Source: an uncultured Christensenella sp. (GTDB taxonomy: Bacteria; Bacillota; Clostridia; Christensenellales; Borkfalkiaceae). From it: a stretch of DNA of 52,888 bases. Shown piece after piece: positions 33,211 to 41,371 of the stretch; the first letter of the stretch is position 1; each line of letters opens with the position of its first letter. The notes under the pieces are model-generated. The model worked only from the letters and a program-made list of their open reading frames with translations, was not told the DNA's origin and searched no databases. The stretch covers positions 1-52,888 of the forward strand of contig CAJTQF010000002.1 of assembly GCA_910578565.1 (NCBI GenBank), in the 5' to 3' direction. A program made the translations under genes and the position numbers.

Positions 33211-35071
33211 GAGTATCCAATTGTATTTTTATTCCGTCAAGCCTTGCCGCAAGCTGACCGACCTTTACGTAATCCGAAGCGGTTTCAGGCTGCGCAAGGA
33301 GCAAATTTATATGCTCTTCTTCCTTTTCAAGCGCGTAAATTTCACGCTCTATCTGCTTTGCAAGCTGTTTTTTGCGCTCTTCTTCCGCCCGCTCTTTTTT
33401 GGAACGGTAACTGCTCTCCCGCTCTATCTGCGCAGTTTTCTGCTTTTCGGATATTTCTGCCAAATTTTTACAATCGGCAATTTTCTTTTTTTCCGAAAGA
33501 TAATTTTCGTAACCGCCGCCGTAAACTTTGAGCGAACCGTTTTCTATCTCGGCAACGCTTTGGGCAAGAGCAGAAATAAAATACCTGTCGTGCGAAACGA
33601 AAATAAGGGTTCCGCAAAACTCTTTTAAAGACCTTTCCAGCCCTTCGCGCGCGGGCAAATCAAGGTGGTTGGTCGGCTCGTCCATAATCAAAAAGTTTCC
33701 GCGTTCGCATTCCAGCACGCATAGCGCAAGTTTCGCGCGCTCGCCGCCGGACAGGGTTTTGACTTTCTTGTCCGCGTCTTCCGCGTAAAGTCCGCACCTT
33801 GCAAGCGCGGCGCGGGCTTCGGTCTGGGTGTAACCCGTATGCCTTTCCCATAGCTCCTGCAATACCGTATTTTCGCCGTCGAGATTTGCCGATTCCTGGT
33901 CGAAATAGGCAAGCCTTACAAATCTCCCTTTGGTTATTGACGGATTGCCGTTTAATATTTCCTTTAAAAGGCTGCTTTTGCCCGTGCCGTTTTCTCCCAC
34001 CACCGCAACTTTTGCACCGCGCTTAACGTCAAGACAGGCGGAATTTAACAGCGTTTTATCGCCGCGCCGCAAATTCAGATTTTTAATTTCAAGCGCGTTT
34101 TCGTAAGGTTCGGTATCGTAGACAAACCGGAATTGGGGCGGTTTGGGCGGTATAAAAGGCTTTTCCGAAATCTCCATTTTTTCAAGCTGTCTTCTGCGGC
34201 TCTGCGCCATTTTCGTGGTGCTGGCGCGCACTAAATTTCTGTCTACATAATCCTGCAATTTAGCCCGCTCTTCAACCTGAGCTTCGTATTCCTTCCGAAG
34301 CCTTGCAACAAGTTCCGCTTTTAAAATTTTATACTTTGAATAATTACCCGCGAAAGAGTGCAGTTTTTTATTTTCAAGTTCAAGCGTCTTTTTTGTGACT
34401 TTATCCAGAAAAAATCTGTCGTGGGAAACGACCAATATTGCGCCGTTAAAGGTCTGCAAAAACTCTTCCAGCCAAAAAAGCGTCGGAATATCAAGGTGGT
34501 TTGTAGGTTCGTCCAGAATAAGCAAATCGGGGTTTTCGAGCAGAAGACGGGCAAGTTTCAACCTTGTCTTTTCACCGCCCGACATTGTATCTATAATCTG
34601 GTTATATCTGTCCGCAAACCCAAGACCGTTCAGCACGGTTTTTATTTTGATTTCCACGTTGAAACAGTCGTTAGCGGAAATATATTTGTTAAGGCTCTCT
34701 ATTTTGGCTGACAGCGCGTTATATTCGCCGCTTGCGTATTCGGTTGCGGCAAGCCCGTGTGAAAGTGTTGAAAGTTTTTGCACGGCGGCAAGCTCTTCCT
34801 TGAAAATCCCCAGCATTTCGGCGTAAACGGTGTTGCCGCACGTATAGCCGCCGCTCTGTTCAAGGCAGCCTATTTTTATGCCGTTCTTCTTTGAAACCGT
34901 TCCACTGTCAGGCGCATATTCGCCCGTAATAAGGCGGATAAGCGTGGTCTTACCTTCGCCGTTTGCGCCGATAAGCCCCACGCGCTCGCCTTCGTTTACG
35001 GCAAAAGTCACGCCCGAAAATATTAAGTTGCCGCCGAAAGAAAAAGCGGCGTTATCCAATGAAATCAACAT
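33182..35071 (-). CDS. ABC-F family ATPase
   Basis: 629 aa, two ABC domains in one chain and no membrane segments, so ABC-F. Walker A GANGEGKTTL (~34-43) and GENGTGKSSL; signatures MSGGEKTRLKLARLLL and LSGGERAKLALCVLE; Walker B ILDEPTNHLD and IMDEPTNHLD. A charged linker of ~80 residues joins them, and a C-terminal coiled coil (about 530-629) is of the Uup/YdiF kind. ABC-F proteins act at the ribosome; which one this is cannot be fixed from sequence alone. 27 bp after the radical SAM gene. Confidence 0.93.
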   Translation of the reverse strand: MLISLDNAAFSFGGNLIFSGVTFAVNEGERVGLIGANGEGKTTLIRLITGEYAPDSGTVSKKNGIKIGCLEQSGGYTCGNTVYAEMLGIFKEELAAVQKLSTLSHGLAATEYASGEYNALSAKIESLNKYISANDCFNVEIKIKTVLNGLGFADRYNQIIDTMSGGEKTRLKLARLLLENPDLLILDEPTNHLDIPTLFWLEEFLQTFNGAILVVSHDRFFLDKVTKKTLELENKKLHSFAGNYSKYKILKAELVARLRKEYEAQVEERAKLQDYVDRNLVRASTTKMAQSRRRQLEKMEISEKPFIPPKPPQFRFVYDTEPYENALEIKNLNLRRGDKTLLNSACLDVKRGAKVAVVGENGTGKSSLLKEILNGNPSITKGRFVRLAYFDQESANLDGENTVLQELWERHTGYTQTEARAALARCGLYAEDADKKVKTLSGGERAKLALCVLECERGNFLIMDEPTNHLDLPAREGLERSLKEFCGTLIFVSHDRYFISALAQSVAEIENGSLKVYGGGYENYLSEKKKIADCKNLAEISEKQKTAQIERESSYRSKKERAEEERKKQLAKQIEREIYALEKEEEHINLLLAQPETASDYVKVGQLAARLDGIKIQLDTLYKQYETVL

Positions 35072-35098
35072 ATTAATCCGTCTGTCCGCGTACGCCTT

Positions 35099-35950
35099 TT
35101 AATAGTCCCAATCGGGTATAAAGTTCCGTCCGCTGCTTTCGATATTTTGTATGAACACGTTTGCAAGCCCGCACCTTTCCGCTTCGTCCAGAACGCGGCT
35201 GTATTCTCGCGGGGTGATTTTTCTTTGCAGTTCTTTAAAGTTTTCTGTTTCGCCGAAGGGCGTATACTGCGCCATCAGACTGAAATAAACGCTTTCCGGC
35301 AGGGTTGAAACAAATTTTACGACGTTGACCGAATCGTAAGCCGCAAGCGGCAAAACAAGATGGCGCACTATGCACCCGGAAAGCATTTTTCCGTCTTCGC
35401 GCATGTTCAAAGGCTTGTCCGCCATAAATTTAACCGCAGGCAGCGCAAAGTCCGCATAGTCTCCGCGTGCGGTATACCGCTTTGCGAGCGCGGGGTCGAT
35501 GAATTTCAAATCGGTAAGCCAGATATCCACAAATTTATCCGCCCTTTCAAGGCTTTGAATTTTTTCGTATCCGTGCGTGTTCCATACCACAGGGATTTGC
35601 GGACGGTACATTTCAAGCGCGGCTTCAATTTCGTTTAAATAATGCGTCGGGTTTACGAGATTGATATTTTCGGCGCCGTCCCCTTCAAGCCGTTTAAATA
35701 TATCGGCAAGTTCACGCACTGAAATATTTTTTCCGCGCCTGTTGCGGGAAAGGTCGTAATTCTGGCAAAACACGCACTTTAAAGAACAGCCGCAAAAAAA
35801 TACACAGCCGCTTCCGTTTTTAAACGATACGGGCGGCTCTTCAAACGGGTGAAGATAATATTTTGCAATTTTTACGCCGCTTACCCCGCACGCCCCGCTC
35901 GTCTTTCCGCGGTCCGTGCCGCAAGATATAGGACACACTCTGCAATTCAT
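35099..35950 (-). CDS. Radical SAM protein, PflX-like
   Basis: 283 aa. The cluster motif is CSLKCVFCQN (about 54-63). The N-terminus MNCRVCPISCGTDR and later CGVSGVKIAKYYLHPFEEPP are typical of the PflA/PflX-like group often called pyruvate formate-lyase activating enzyme homologues. WNTHGYE and WLTDLKF follow. No partner glycyl-radical enzyme is nearby, so the substrate is open. Confidence 0.88.
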   Translation of the reverse strand: MNCRVCPISCGTDRGKTSGACGVSGVKIAKYYLHPFEEPPVSFKNGSGCVFFCGCSLKCVFCQNYDLSRNRRGKNISVRELADIFKRLEGDGAENINLVNPTHYLNEIEAALEMYRPQIPVVWNTHGYEKIQSLERADKFVDIWLTDLKFIDPALAKRYTARGDYADFALPAVKFMADKPLNMREDGKMLSGCIVRHLVLPLAAYDSVNVVKFVSTLPESVYFSLMAQYTPFGETENFKELQRKITPREYSRVLDEAERCGLANVFIQNIESSGRNFIPDWDY

Positions 35951-35992
35951 ACGGATATTATAAATTAAAAGGCGGCAAAAGGCAAGTTTTGG

Positions 35993-36021
35993 TTGACAAA
36001 ATTGAAAGCTGCTGTTATAAT
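35993..36021 (+). promoter_or_regulatory. Promoter of the GNAT-metK-comF operon
   Basis: -35 TTGACA (35993-35998), 17-bp spacer, -10 TATAAT (36016-36021): perfect consensus. Transcription should start near 36028, just before the riboswitch. Confidence 0.88.
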
Positions 36022-36029
36022 ACCGACAA

Positions 36030-36123
36030 ACCTATAAAGAGTGTGCGAGAGAACGGCTCGTTGACCACACAGCAACCTGCATTGCAAGGTGCTAACGCCG
36101 CGTCCTATGGGAATTATAATAAA
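36030..36123 (+). ncRNA. SAM riboswitch, SAM-I/SAM-IV clan
   Basis: The core matches the SAM-I type aptamer. P1 is 36033-36037 with 36114-36118. P2 is GTGTG (36041-36045) with CACAC (36066-36070) plus CGAG/CTCG, with an asymmetric TTGAC bulge where the kink-turn lies. Then AGCAACCTGC-ATT-GCAAGGTGCTAA, the most conserved part of the family (P3 and J3/4). P2-loop CGG (36054-36056) can pair with CCG (36098-36100) as the pseudoknot. P4 is very short (TCC-TATG-GGA). Followed by a terminator, so SAM should switch off the operon that makes SAM. Confidence 0.85.
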
Positions 36124-36130
36124 GTCATTT

Positions 36131-36160
36131 ATCCCGTTCGGCGCCGAACGGGATTTTTTT
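36131..36160 (+). terminator. Riboswitch terminator
   Basis: Perfect palindromic hairpin ATCCCGTTCGG/CCGAACGGGAT (36131-36154) and a 7-T run. An alternative fold pairing GGG (36109-36111) and ATAAA (36119-36123) with TTTAT-CCC (36128-36135) could act as antiterminator. Confidence 0.88.
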
Positions 36161-36171
36161 AAGGAGTTGCT

Positions 36172-36642
36172 ATGTCTACCGTAATAAAAGCCGAGCGAAT
36201 GAAAGAAACCGACAAAGCCCGATATTTTGAAATGTCGCGAGAGTTCTACTCTCTTGGCGTTACCAATTCGCAAATTTCCGACAGCGGGCGGGAAAGTTTC
36301 TGGAAAGAAATTATGTGCGGCGAAATAGTTAAGGGTTACATTCTGCGCTATGATACGGAAGTTGCGGGTTACGCCGTATGCGCGCTTTCTGCTTCACAGG
36401 AAGCCTGCGGAAGAGTGCTTTGGCTGGACGAGCTTTTCGTCAAACCGCAGTTCCGCGGCAAAGGCGTTGCAAAAGAGTTTTTCAGATTTATTGAAAACAG
36501 CGACGAATACGGTTTTGTACGTCTTGAAGTGGAAAGCGAAAACGACAGGGCAATGAAGCTGTACAAATCGCTGGGATACAAAGACGCGCAATATATTTCA
36601 CTTTACAAAAAAACAAATAAATCCGATTTGGAAAAGGAATAA
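36172..36642 (+). CDS. GNAT family N-acetyltransferase
   Basis: 156 aa GCN5-type acetyltransferase. Acetyl-CoA loop in LFVKPQFRGKGVAKEFF (about 91-107, R/Q-x-x-G-x-G/A), then VESENDRAMKLYKSLGYK, the usual C-terminal block. Substrate not predictable. First gene after the SAM riboswitch, 2 bp before metK, so it is made when SAM is low; a role linked to methionine or SAM metabolism is possible (inference). AAGGAG before ATG. Confidence 0.9.
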   Translation: MSTVIKAERMKETDKARYFEMSREFYSLGVTNSQISDSGRESFWKEIMCGEIVKGYILRYDTEVAGYAVCALSASQEACGRVLWLDELFVKPQFRGKGVAKEFFRFIENSDEYGFVRLEVESENDRAMKLYKSLGYKDAQYISLYKKTNKSDLEKE

Positions 36643-36644
36643 AA

Positions 36645-37805
36645 ATGAAAAAATTATTTACAAGCGAAAGCGTGACCGAAGGTCACCCCGACAAACTTTG
36701 CGACAACATTTCCGACGCAATCGTAGACGAAATTTTTAAAACCGATAAAAACGCGCGCTGTGCGGTAGAGTGTTGCGCGGCTTACGACAGACTCCTGATT
36801 ATGGGCGAAGTCACCACCTGCGCCAACGTGGATTACGAAAAAATCGCGCGAGAAACAATTAAAAAAATAGGCTATACTTTCGGCACGTTCGCATACGATA
36901 AGTGCAAAGTCACCGTTGCCATTCACACCCAAAGCCCCGACATTGCAATGGGCGTTGACAACTCTTACGAAAACAAAGCGGGCGGCGCGCGAGAAGACGT
37001 TTTGGGCGCGGGCGACCAAGGTATGATGTTCGGCTACGCCTGCCGCGAAACCGAAGAACTCATGCCCCTGCCTATTTCCCTTTCGCACAAACTTGCGATA
37101 CGGCTTTCGGAAGTGCGAAAGACAAATCTCCTGCCCTATCTCCGCCCCGACGGCAAGACGCAGGTCACCGTTGAATACGACGGAAACAAACCCGTACGCA
37201 TTGACACCGTCGTTATCTCGGCGCAACACGATGAAAAAGTTTCGCAAGAAGTTTTAAAAGAAGATATTTTAAAACACGTTGCAAGCGTTCTGCCCAAGCA
37301 GCTTATAGACGAAAACACCAGATATTTCATCAACCCTACGGGCAGGTTTGAAATAGGCGGTCCCGAAGGCGACAGCGGACTTACGGGCAGAAAAATCATA
37401 GTAGACACATACGGCGGCAGATGCGCGCACGGCGGCGGAGCTTTCTCGGGCAAAGACCCCACGAAAGTAGACCGTTCGGCGGCGTATATGGCGAGATATA
37501 TCTGCAAAAACCTTGTTGCCGCAGGACTTTGCGACGAAGTGCAGCTTCAGGTGGCTTACGCAATAGGCGTGTCCCGCCCCGTGTCCGTATTCGTGGACAC
37601 TTACGGCACAGGCAAACTCAGCGACGGCGAAATTGCGGATATCGTAGTGCGCGAATTCGATTTGCGCCCCTACTCCATTATCGAAAAACTGGGACTCCGC
37701 GCACCCATATTTTTGCAAACGGCGGCTTACGGACATTTCGGTAAAAACGGATTGCCGTGGGAGAGACTTGACAAAGCACAGGATTTGAAAAAATACTTAA
37801 AATAA
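36645..37805 (+). CDS. metK: S-adenosylmethionine synthetase
   Basis: 386 aa, normal length. Makes SAM from methionine and ATP. Signature VTEGHPDKLCDNISDAIVDE at the start; GAGDQGMMFGYA; GGGAFSGKDPTKVDRSAAY. AAAAGGA precedes ATG. Second gene of the SAM-riboswitch operon, which fits feedback control by its product. Confidence 0.98.
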   Translation: MKKLFTSESVTEGHPDKLCDNISDAIVDEIFKTDKNARCAVECCAAYDRLLIMGEVTTCANVDYEKIARETIKKIGYTFGTFAYDKCKVTVAIHTQSPDIAMGVDNSYENKAGGAREDVLGAGDQGMMFGYACRETEELMPLPISLSHKLAIRLSEVRKTNLLPYLRPDGKTQVTVEYDGNKPVRIDTVVISAQHDEKVSQEVLKEDILKHVASVLPKQLIDENTRYFINPTGRFEIGGPEGDSGLTGRKIIVDTYGGRCAHGGGAFSGKDPTKVDRSAAYMARYICKNLVAAGLCDEVQLQVAYAIGVSRPVSVFVDTYGTGKLSDGEIADIVVREFDLRPYSIIEKLGLRAPIFLQTAAYGHFGKNGLPWERLDKAQDLKKYLK

Positions 37806-37808
37806 TAA

Positions 37809-38558
37809 ATGTTTAAAATTAACGCGCTAAAAAAAATTCTGTCCGATATGTTCTTCCCCCAATCGTTCACTTGCGACATTTGCGGAATTGAAACTTTTGA
37901 CGGAAACATCTGTCCGGTCTGTTTGAAGACGGTAACTTTCAATAACGGAACGACCTGCCCGGTATGCGGCAGAAAAACCGACCGTCCCGAAATCTGCCTT
38001 GAATGCAAGGCGGCAACCCCGCGTTTCAAAAAGGGAATATCGCCGCTCGTCTACAACGGCGGAGCGGTCGCGCTTATCGCAAAATACAAAAACGGGTACG
38101 GATATTTAAAAGAATATTTTGCCGACCTTATCTGTCGTAAACTCGAAAATTTGCCAAAAGCCGACTGCATTGTTTACATACCCATGACTAAAAAGTCCGT
38201 ACATAAACGCGGTTATAATCAGGCGGAACTTCTGGCAAAAAGTATTTCGGACCACACGCAAATTCCCGTTCTCAAAGACGGACTTTTAAAAGCGAAAGAA
38301 ACCGCGGCGCAGAAAAGTCTTTCCAAAAAGGAACGCGCGACTAACCTTGAAGATTGTTTTAAGGTACACGACCGCAAGCAAATTAAAGACAAAACAATTT
38401 TACTTGTAGACGACGTTTTGACAACCGGTGCGACGGCAGACGCCGCCTGTAAAAAACTATTGGACGCCGGTGCAAAATGCGTTTACTTTGCCGCCGTTGC
38501 TTCCGTTGAATTTAAACCGTTCAAAGAAAAAAAGACGGCTGAAAAGCCAAAAGAATAA
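37809..38558 (+). CDS. comF: ComF family phosphoribosyltransferase-like protein
   Basis: 249 aa. An N-terminal zinc ribbon (CDICGIE, CPVC, CPVCGR, CLEC; about 20-70) and a C-terminal PRTase domain with the PRPP loop ILLVDDVLTTGATADAA (about 198-214). ComF is needed for DNA uptake in naturally competent bacteria, but is widespread in others. It starts 3 bp after the metK stop with no SD, so reinitiation is likely. Confidence 0.92.
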   Translation: MFKINALKKILSDMFFPQSFTCDICGIETFDGNICPVCLKTVTFNNGTTCPVCGRKTDRPEICLECKAATPRFKKGISPLVYNGGAVALIAKYKNGYGYLKEYFADLICRKLENLPKADCIVYIPMTKKSVHKRGYNQAELLAKSISDHTQIPVLKDGLLKAKETAAQKSLSKKERATNLEDCFKVHDRKQIKDKTILLVDDVLTTGATADAACKKLLDAGAKCVYFAAVASVEFKPFKEKKTAEKPKE

Positions 38559-38587
38559 TTGACTTTTAACCGCCGCTGTTGTATAAT
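38559..38587 (+). promoter_or_regulatory. Promoter of the tRNA-Ser locus
   Basis: -35 TTGACT (38559-38564) directly after the comF stop, 17-bp spacer, -10 TATAAT (38582-38587). Transcript should begin near 38594, before both tRNA-like repeats. Confidence 0.85.
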
Positions 38588-38606
38588 CTCTAACTGTAAT
38601 CACTTT

Positions 38607-38695
38607 GGAGAGCATATTCTAAGGTAAGCGCACTGCGCTTCGGTTCGATGAATGCTCCGCTTCCGCCCGCTCTCCTGTAAAACTTAATGTCTTTT
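38607..38695 (+). repeat. 89-bp tRNA-like repeat, copy 1
   Basis: Begins GGAGAG, as does the tRNA. From 38623 on it matches copy 2 (offset 89) with one mismatch, at 38649. Positions 38613-38622 differ from copy 2 and from the tRNA. Confidence 0.85.
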
Positions 38696-38784
38696 GGAGA
38701 GATGGCAGAGCGGTAAGCGCACTGCGCTTCGGTTCGACGAATGCTCCGCTTCCGCCCGCTCTCCTGTAAAACTTAATGTCTTTT
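38696..38784 (+). repeat. 89-bp tRNA-like repeat, copy 2
   Basis: The first 19 bases equal the first 19 of the adjoining tRNA-Ser. GGAGAG (38696-38701) can pair with CTCTCC (38759-38764) as an acceptor-like stem; AGCGG (38709-38713) with CCGCT (38746-38750); AAGCGC-ACT-GCGCTT (38715-38729) is a hairpin. No anticodon arm or T arm and no CCA, so not a tRNA. Ends in a TTTT run directly before the tRNA. Confidence 0.85.
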
Positions 38785-38872
38785 GGAGAGATGGCAGAGC
38801 GGTCGAATGCGGCGGTCTTGAAAACCGTTGATGGGCAACTATCCGGGGGTTCAAATCCCTCTCTCTCCGCCA
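38785..38872 (+). tRNA. tRNA-Ser (UGA)
   Basis: 88 nt with encoded CCA. Acceptor stem GGAGAGA pairs with TCTCTCC, discriminator G. Anticodon stem GCGGT/ACCGT, loop CTTGAAA, anticodon TGA at 38819-38821. Long variable arm (TGATGGGCAACTATC), as in serine tRNAs. T arm with GTTCAAA. Confidence 0.97.
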
Positions 38873-38884
38873 TTAGTTAATAAT

Positions 38885-38920
38885 ACGAACCATAATGAAA
38901 ATTATCGGTTCGTTTTATTT
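38885..38920 (+). terminator. Terminator after tRNA-Ser
   Basis: ACGAACCATAAT pairs with ATTATCGGTTCGT (one bulged C), loop GAAA, tail TTTATTTT. Confidence 0.8.
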
Positions 38921-38987
38921 TACAAAGTTAATATTTGGGTTTAAAATTGAAATATCATTTGTAAATCTGTAATTATGAGAAAGTACT

Positions 38988-39215
38988 ATGAAAAATGAAA
39001 AATACGCTGTTTGCGTTGAATGTGACAGTAAATTTCTTAAATCAAGTTCAGTGATGGAATCTCTATGCCCGGAGTGCGCAAGTATTATATACGGTTACCC
39101 GAATTGTGACCATATTTTTAAAAATGGCAGATGTATACATTGCTATTGGAATGGAAACCGAAGCGATTATATAAAACATTGTTTAAATATCGATGACAAA
39201 GAAAATAAAAATTAA
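38988..39215 (+). CDS. Small zinc-ribbon-like protein
   Basis: 75 aa, family not recognised. Three Cys pairs: CVEC (about 8-11), CPEC (about 27-30) and C-x9-CIHC (about 39-52), so it may hold one or two zinc ions. GAGAAAG lies 4 nt before ATG. AT-rich with codon use unlike most genes here; it lies between tRNA-Ser and an HTH gene, a common place for transferred DNA. Confidence 0.6.
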   Translation: MKNEKYAVCVECDSKFLKSSSVMESLCPECASIIYGYPNCDHIFKNGRCIHCYWNGNRSDYIKHCLNIDDKENKN

Positions 39216-39423
39216 AATGAATGATACGGTTTTACTGCTCTTTTTTATTAATGCTTTAGCATAATGAAAGTAAAAATGTTTGTACGGTTTAAGATTAATT
39301 ATGAAAGCATAATAGAGCCATTCGCATTTTATCAAGTCCAGCCACGGCGCCACAAGTCCTATGATATGTATAATATTTGTTTCAAATTCGCTGTTTATGG
39401 GCAATGCTTTTCCGTATTTGTGT

Positions 39424-39431
39424 GCTATAAT
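39424..39431 (+). promoter_or_regulatory. Extended -10 promoter of the HTH-membrane gene
   Basis: TGCTATAAT (extended -10), 30 nt before ATG 39461; AAGGAG in between. No good -35. The rest of 39216-39423 is AT-rich and holds no gene I can support. Confidence 0.5.
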
Positions 39432-39460
39432 AACGCTACCAAACATAAGGAGTATTCATT

Positions 39461-39925
39461 ATGGATATGCAAAAAATCGGTACTTTTTTAGCTGAATTGC
39501 GGAAAGAAAAAAATCTTACGCAAGATGAATTGGGCGAACAAATCGGTGTAACGAATAAAACCGTTTCACGTTGGGAAAACGGTAACTATTTACCGCCTGT
39601 TGAAATGCTGCAAATTTTAAGCAAATTTTATGATGTCAGCATAAATGAAATATTAAACGGCGAAAGAATAAACGATAGCGATTATAAAAACATTTCGGAA
39701 GAAAACGTAAAATCCGCACTAAATAGAAGTAACGCCATAATAAGTAAGCACAAAAAAATTATGAATTGGATTATTGCTATTGTTGTGGCTTTATTATATA
39801 TTATAATTAGTTTAATATCACAAAAATGGCAGTACACTTGGATTGTTTGGATTGTGTATTGCGCATATCGCACAGTCGAAAGTTTTGTCATTTATTTTTT
39901 GAATAGTCACGTTAAGTCTAAATAA
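39461..39925 (+). CDS. Cro/C1-type (XRE) HTH protein with C-terminal membrane segments
   Basis: 154 aa. HTH at about 7-62 (LRKEKNLTQDELGEQIGVTN, then KTVSRWENGNYLPPVEML), spacer, then two membrane helices (about 104-123 and 126-148). HTH proteins with membrane tails are frequent in Clostridia and are thought to sense something at the membrane; the target is unknown. AAGGAG is 9 nt before ATG. Codon use is AT-rich, like the zinc-ribbon gene before it. Confidence 0.85.
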   Translation: MDMQKIGTFLAELRKEKNLTQDELGEQIGVTNKTVSRWENGNYLPPVEMLQILSKFYDVSINEILNGERINDSDYKNISEENVKSALNRSNAIISKHKKIMNWIIAIVVALLYIIISLISQKWQYTWIVWIVYCAYRTVESFVIYFLNSHVKSK

Positions 39926-40035
39926 AAATTTGTTTTAGGCTACTCTTGCTCCGCTGCGTTTATTCGGATGATACCAAACCTGTATAACCCAATTTTCAAA
40001 AGTTTTTCGGTTTTGTCTTTTTCTCCGCTATAAGT

Positions 40036-40070
40036 AAAAAGCTCACAATCGTACGATTGCGAGCTTTTTT
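40036..40070. terminator. Bidirectional terminator between HTH-membrane gene and GNAT-like gene
   Basis: GCTC-A-CAATCGTACGATTG-C-GAGC (40041-40064) with A and T runs on the two sides. The 110 bp between the HTH stop and this hairpin hold nothing I can name. Confidence 0.85.
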
Positions 40071-40080
40071 ATTGTAGATT

Positions 40081-41217
40081 TTACTCGACTTTCAAACCCC
40101 AGCAACGGTGGCGTTTGACAATTTCGTGATCGTAATTTTTCCAAAGGTTTTGAATGTGCAGATTTTCTTCAAGCATGGGACCCGTTTCTATATATTTAAC
40201 GCCCAGCTTTAAAACGCCTTTTGAACACTCATTCATAATCAGCGCGACAGCGCCCTTATTGTTATGCTCGGCGGTAATGCCTATACTCATCATCTCGGCA
40301 ACTTTAACGTGCTTCAACGCTTTGATAAACGGAATTAAGCCAAACGGCAAAATATGCCCGCGCCCCTTTTGCAACGCTTCGTTTATAGAAGGCATCATAA
40401 AACCGTAAGCAATGACTTTATCGTCTTTCAGAACCGCCGTTGAAAGTTCGGACAAGAGCACTAAACTTACGCTGTCTATTTCACGCTTTTTCTGCTTTTC
40501 GTTCAAGGGACTTGTGCCGTACAGTTTTGAATATGCTTCGTCCAGAACGTCCATACACTGCATAAGATAGCCGTGCAATTTCTTTTTATCGTGCTTTAAA
40601 AGATACGCCACGTCAAGAATTTCGTATCCGTTTCTCTTTGCAATTTTTTCGCTTAACGCCGCAATTCTTTCGTCGGCTTTTTCCGGCACGGTGATGCGGT
40701 AACAGTTCCAGTCCACCACTTTGTATGCGCCGAGTTCCTGCATATGTCTGACGTAGTACGGATAATTGTAAATTTCTATGTACGTCGAAGGACGGTCAAA
40801 ACCTTCGATAAGCATGCCTTCTTCATTCAGGTCGGAAAAACTTATAGGACCTATAATTTCGTCCATACCCAGTTCTTTCGCCCACTTGTACAGCTCGGCA
40901 AACAGGGCTTTGGTTACTTCGATATCGTCGATAACGTCAAACCGCGTAAAACGCAACTGTTTAAGCCCCGACTTTTCGTTTGCGCCGCGGTGCCATATCC
41001 CCGCAACCCTGCCTGCGATTTTTCCGTCCTTATACGCCAAAAACATTTTGCAGTCGGCAAAACGGAACGCGTCGTTTACTTTGGGGTCGAATTCGGCGAA
41101 CTCGTCCATATATAAATTTGGAACGGCGTACTTATTGTTTTTATATAAATCTATACGGAATTTGAAAAACTTTTTCTTATCCCTTTTGGAATGAATTTGC
41201 TTGATTTTTATATTCAA
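40081..41217 (-). CDS. GNAT-like protein (clostridial ~380-aa family)
   Basis: 378 aa from TTG 41217, which has AAGGA 8 nt upstream and gives an N-terminus NIKIKQIHSKRDKKKFFKF usual for this family; a TTG at 41259 gives 14 more residues. MFLAYKDGKIAGRVAGIWH and the C-terminal SIGITAEHNNKGAVALIMNE look like the two ends of acetyltransferase-type domains. A family common in gut Firmicutes, annotated as acetyltransferase or hypothetical. Function not known. Confidence 0.8.
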   Translation of the reverse strand: MNIKIKQIHSKRDKKKFFKFRIDLYKNNKYAVPNLYMDEFAEFDPKVNDAFRFADCKMFLAYKDGKIAGRVAGIWHRGANEKSGLKQLRFTRFDVIDDIEVTKALFAELYKWAKELGMDEIIGPISFSDLNEEGMLIEGFDRPSTYIEIYNYPYYVRHMQELGAYKVVDWNCYRITVPEKADERIAALSEKIAKRNGYEILDVAYLLKHDKKKLHGYLMQCMDVLDEAYSKLYGTSPLNEKQKKREIDSVSLVLLSELSTAVLKDDKVIAYGFMMPSINEALQKGRGHILPFGLIPFIKALKHVKVAEMMSIGITAEHNNKGAVALIMNECSKGVLKLGVKYIETGPMLEENLHIQNLWKNYDHEIVKRHRCWGLKVE

Positions 41218-41280
41218 CTTTTTATCCTTCGTTTCACGCGCCAAAAGCACGGCTTGCAAAACTTATATTCTCAGAATAAT

Positions 41281-41309
41281 ATACTATCAAAAAAACATCG
41301 TTTTGTCAA
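41281..41309 (-). promoter_or_regulatory. Promoter of the GNAT-like gene
   Basis: Minus strand: -35 TTGACA (41309-41304), 17-bp spacer, -10 TAGTAT (41286-41281). An 11-bp perfect palindrome ATTCTCAGAAT (41267-41277) lies at the predicted start of transcription. Confidence 0.6.
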
Positions 41310-41371
41310 AGGCGCAAACCGCAAACTTGTCTTATCGGGACGAAAATTGTAGAAAATGCATATAACCGCCA

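Noticed and set aside
38619..38873. Minus-strand 84-aa frame beginning MAEREGFEPP
   Set aside because: It is the antisense of tRNA-Ser and the tRNA-like repeats; this start string is a well-known false protein made from serine tRNA genes.
39183..39446. Minus-strand 87-aa frame, hydrophobic, between the zinc-ribbon gene and the HTH gene
   Set aside because: It overlaps the zinc-ribbon gene, has no SD and lies in AT-rich DNA. It could be a fragment of a lost gene, but I cannot support it.
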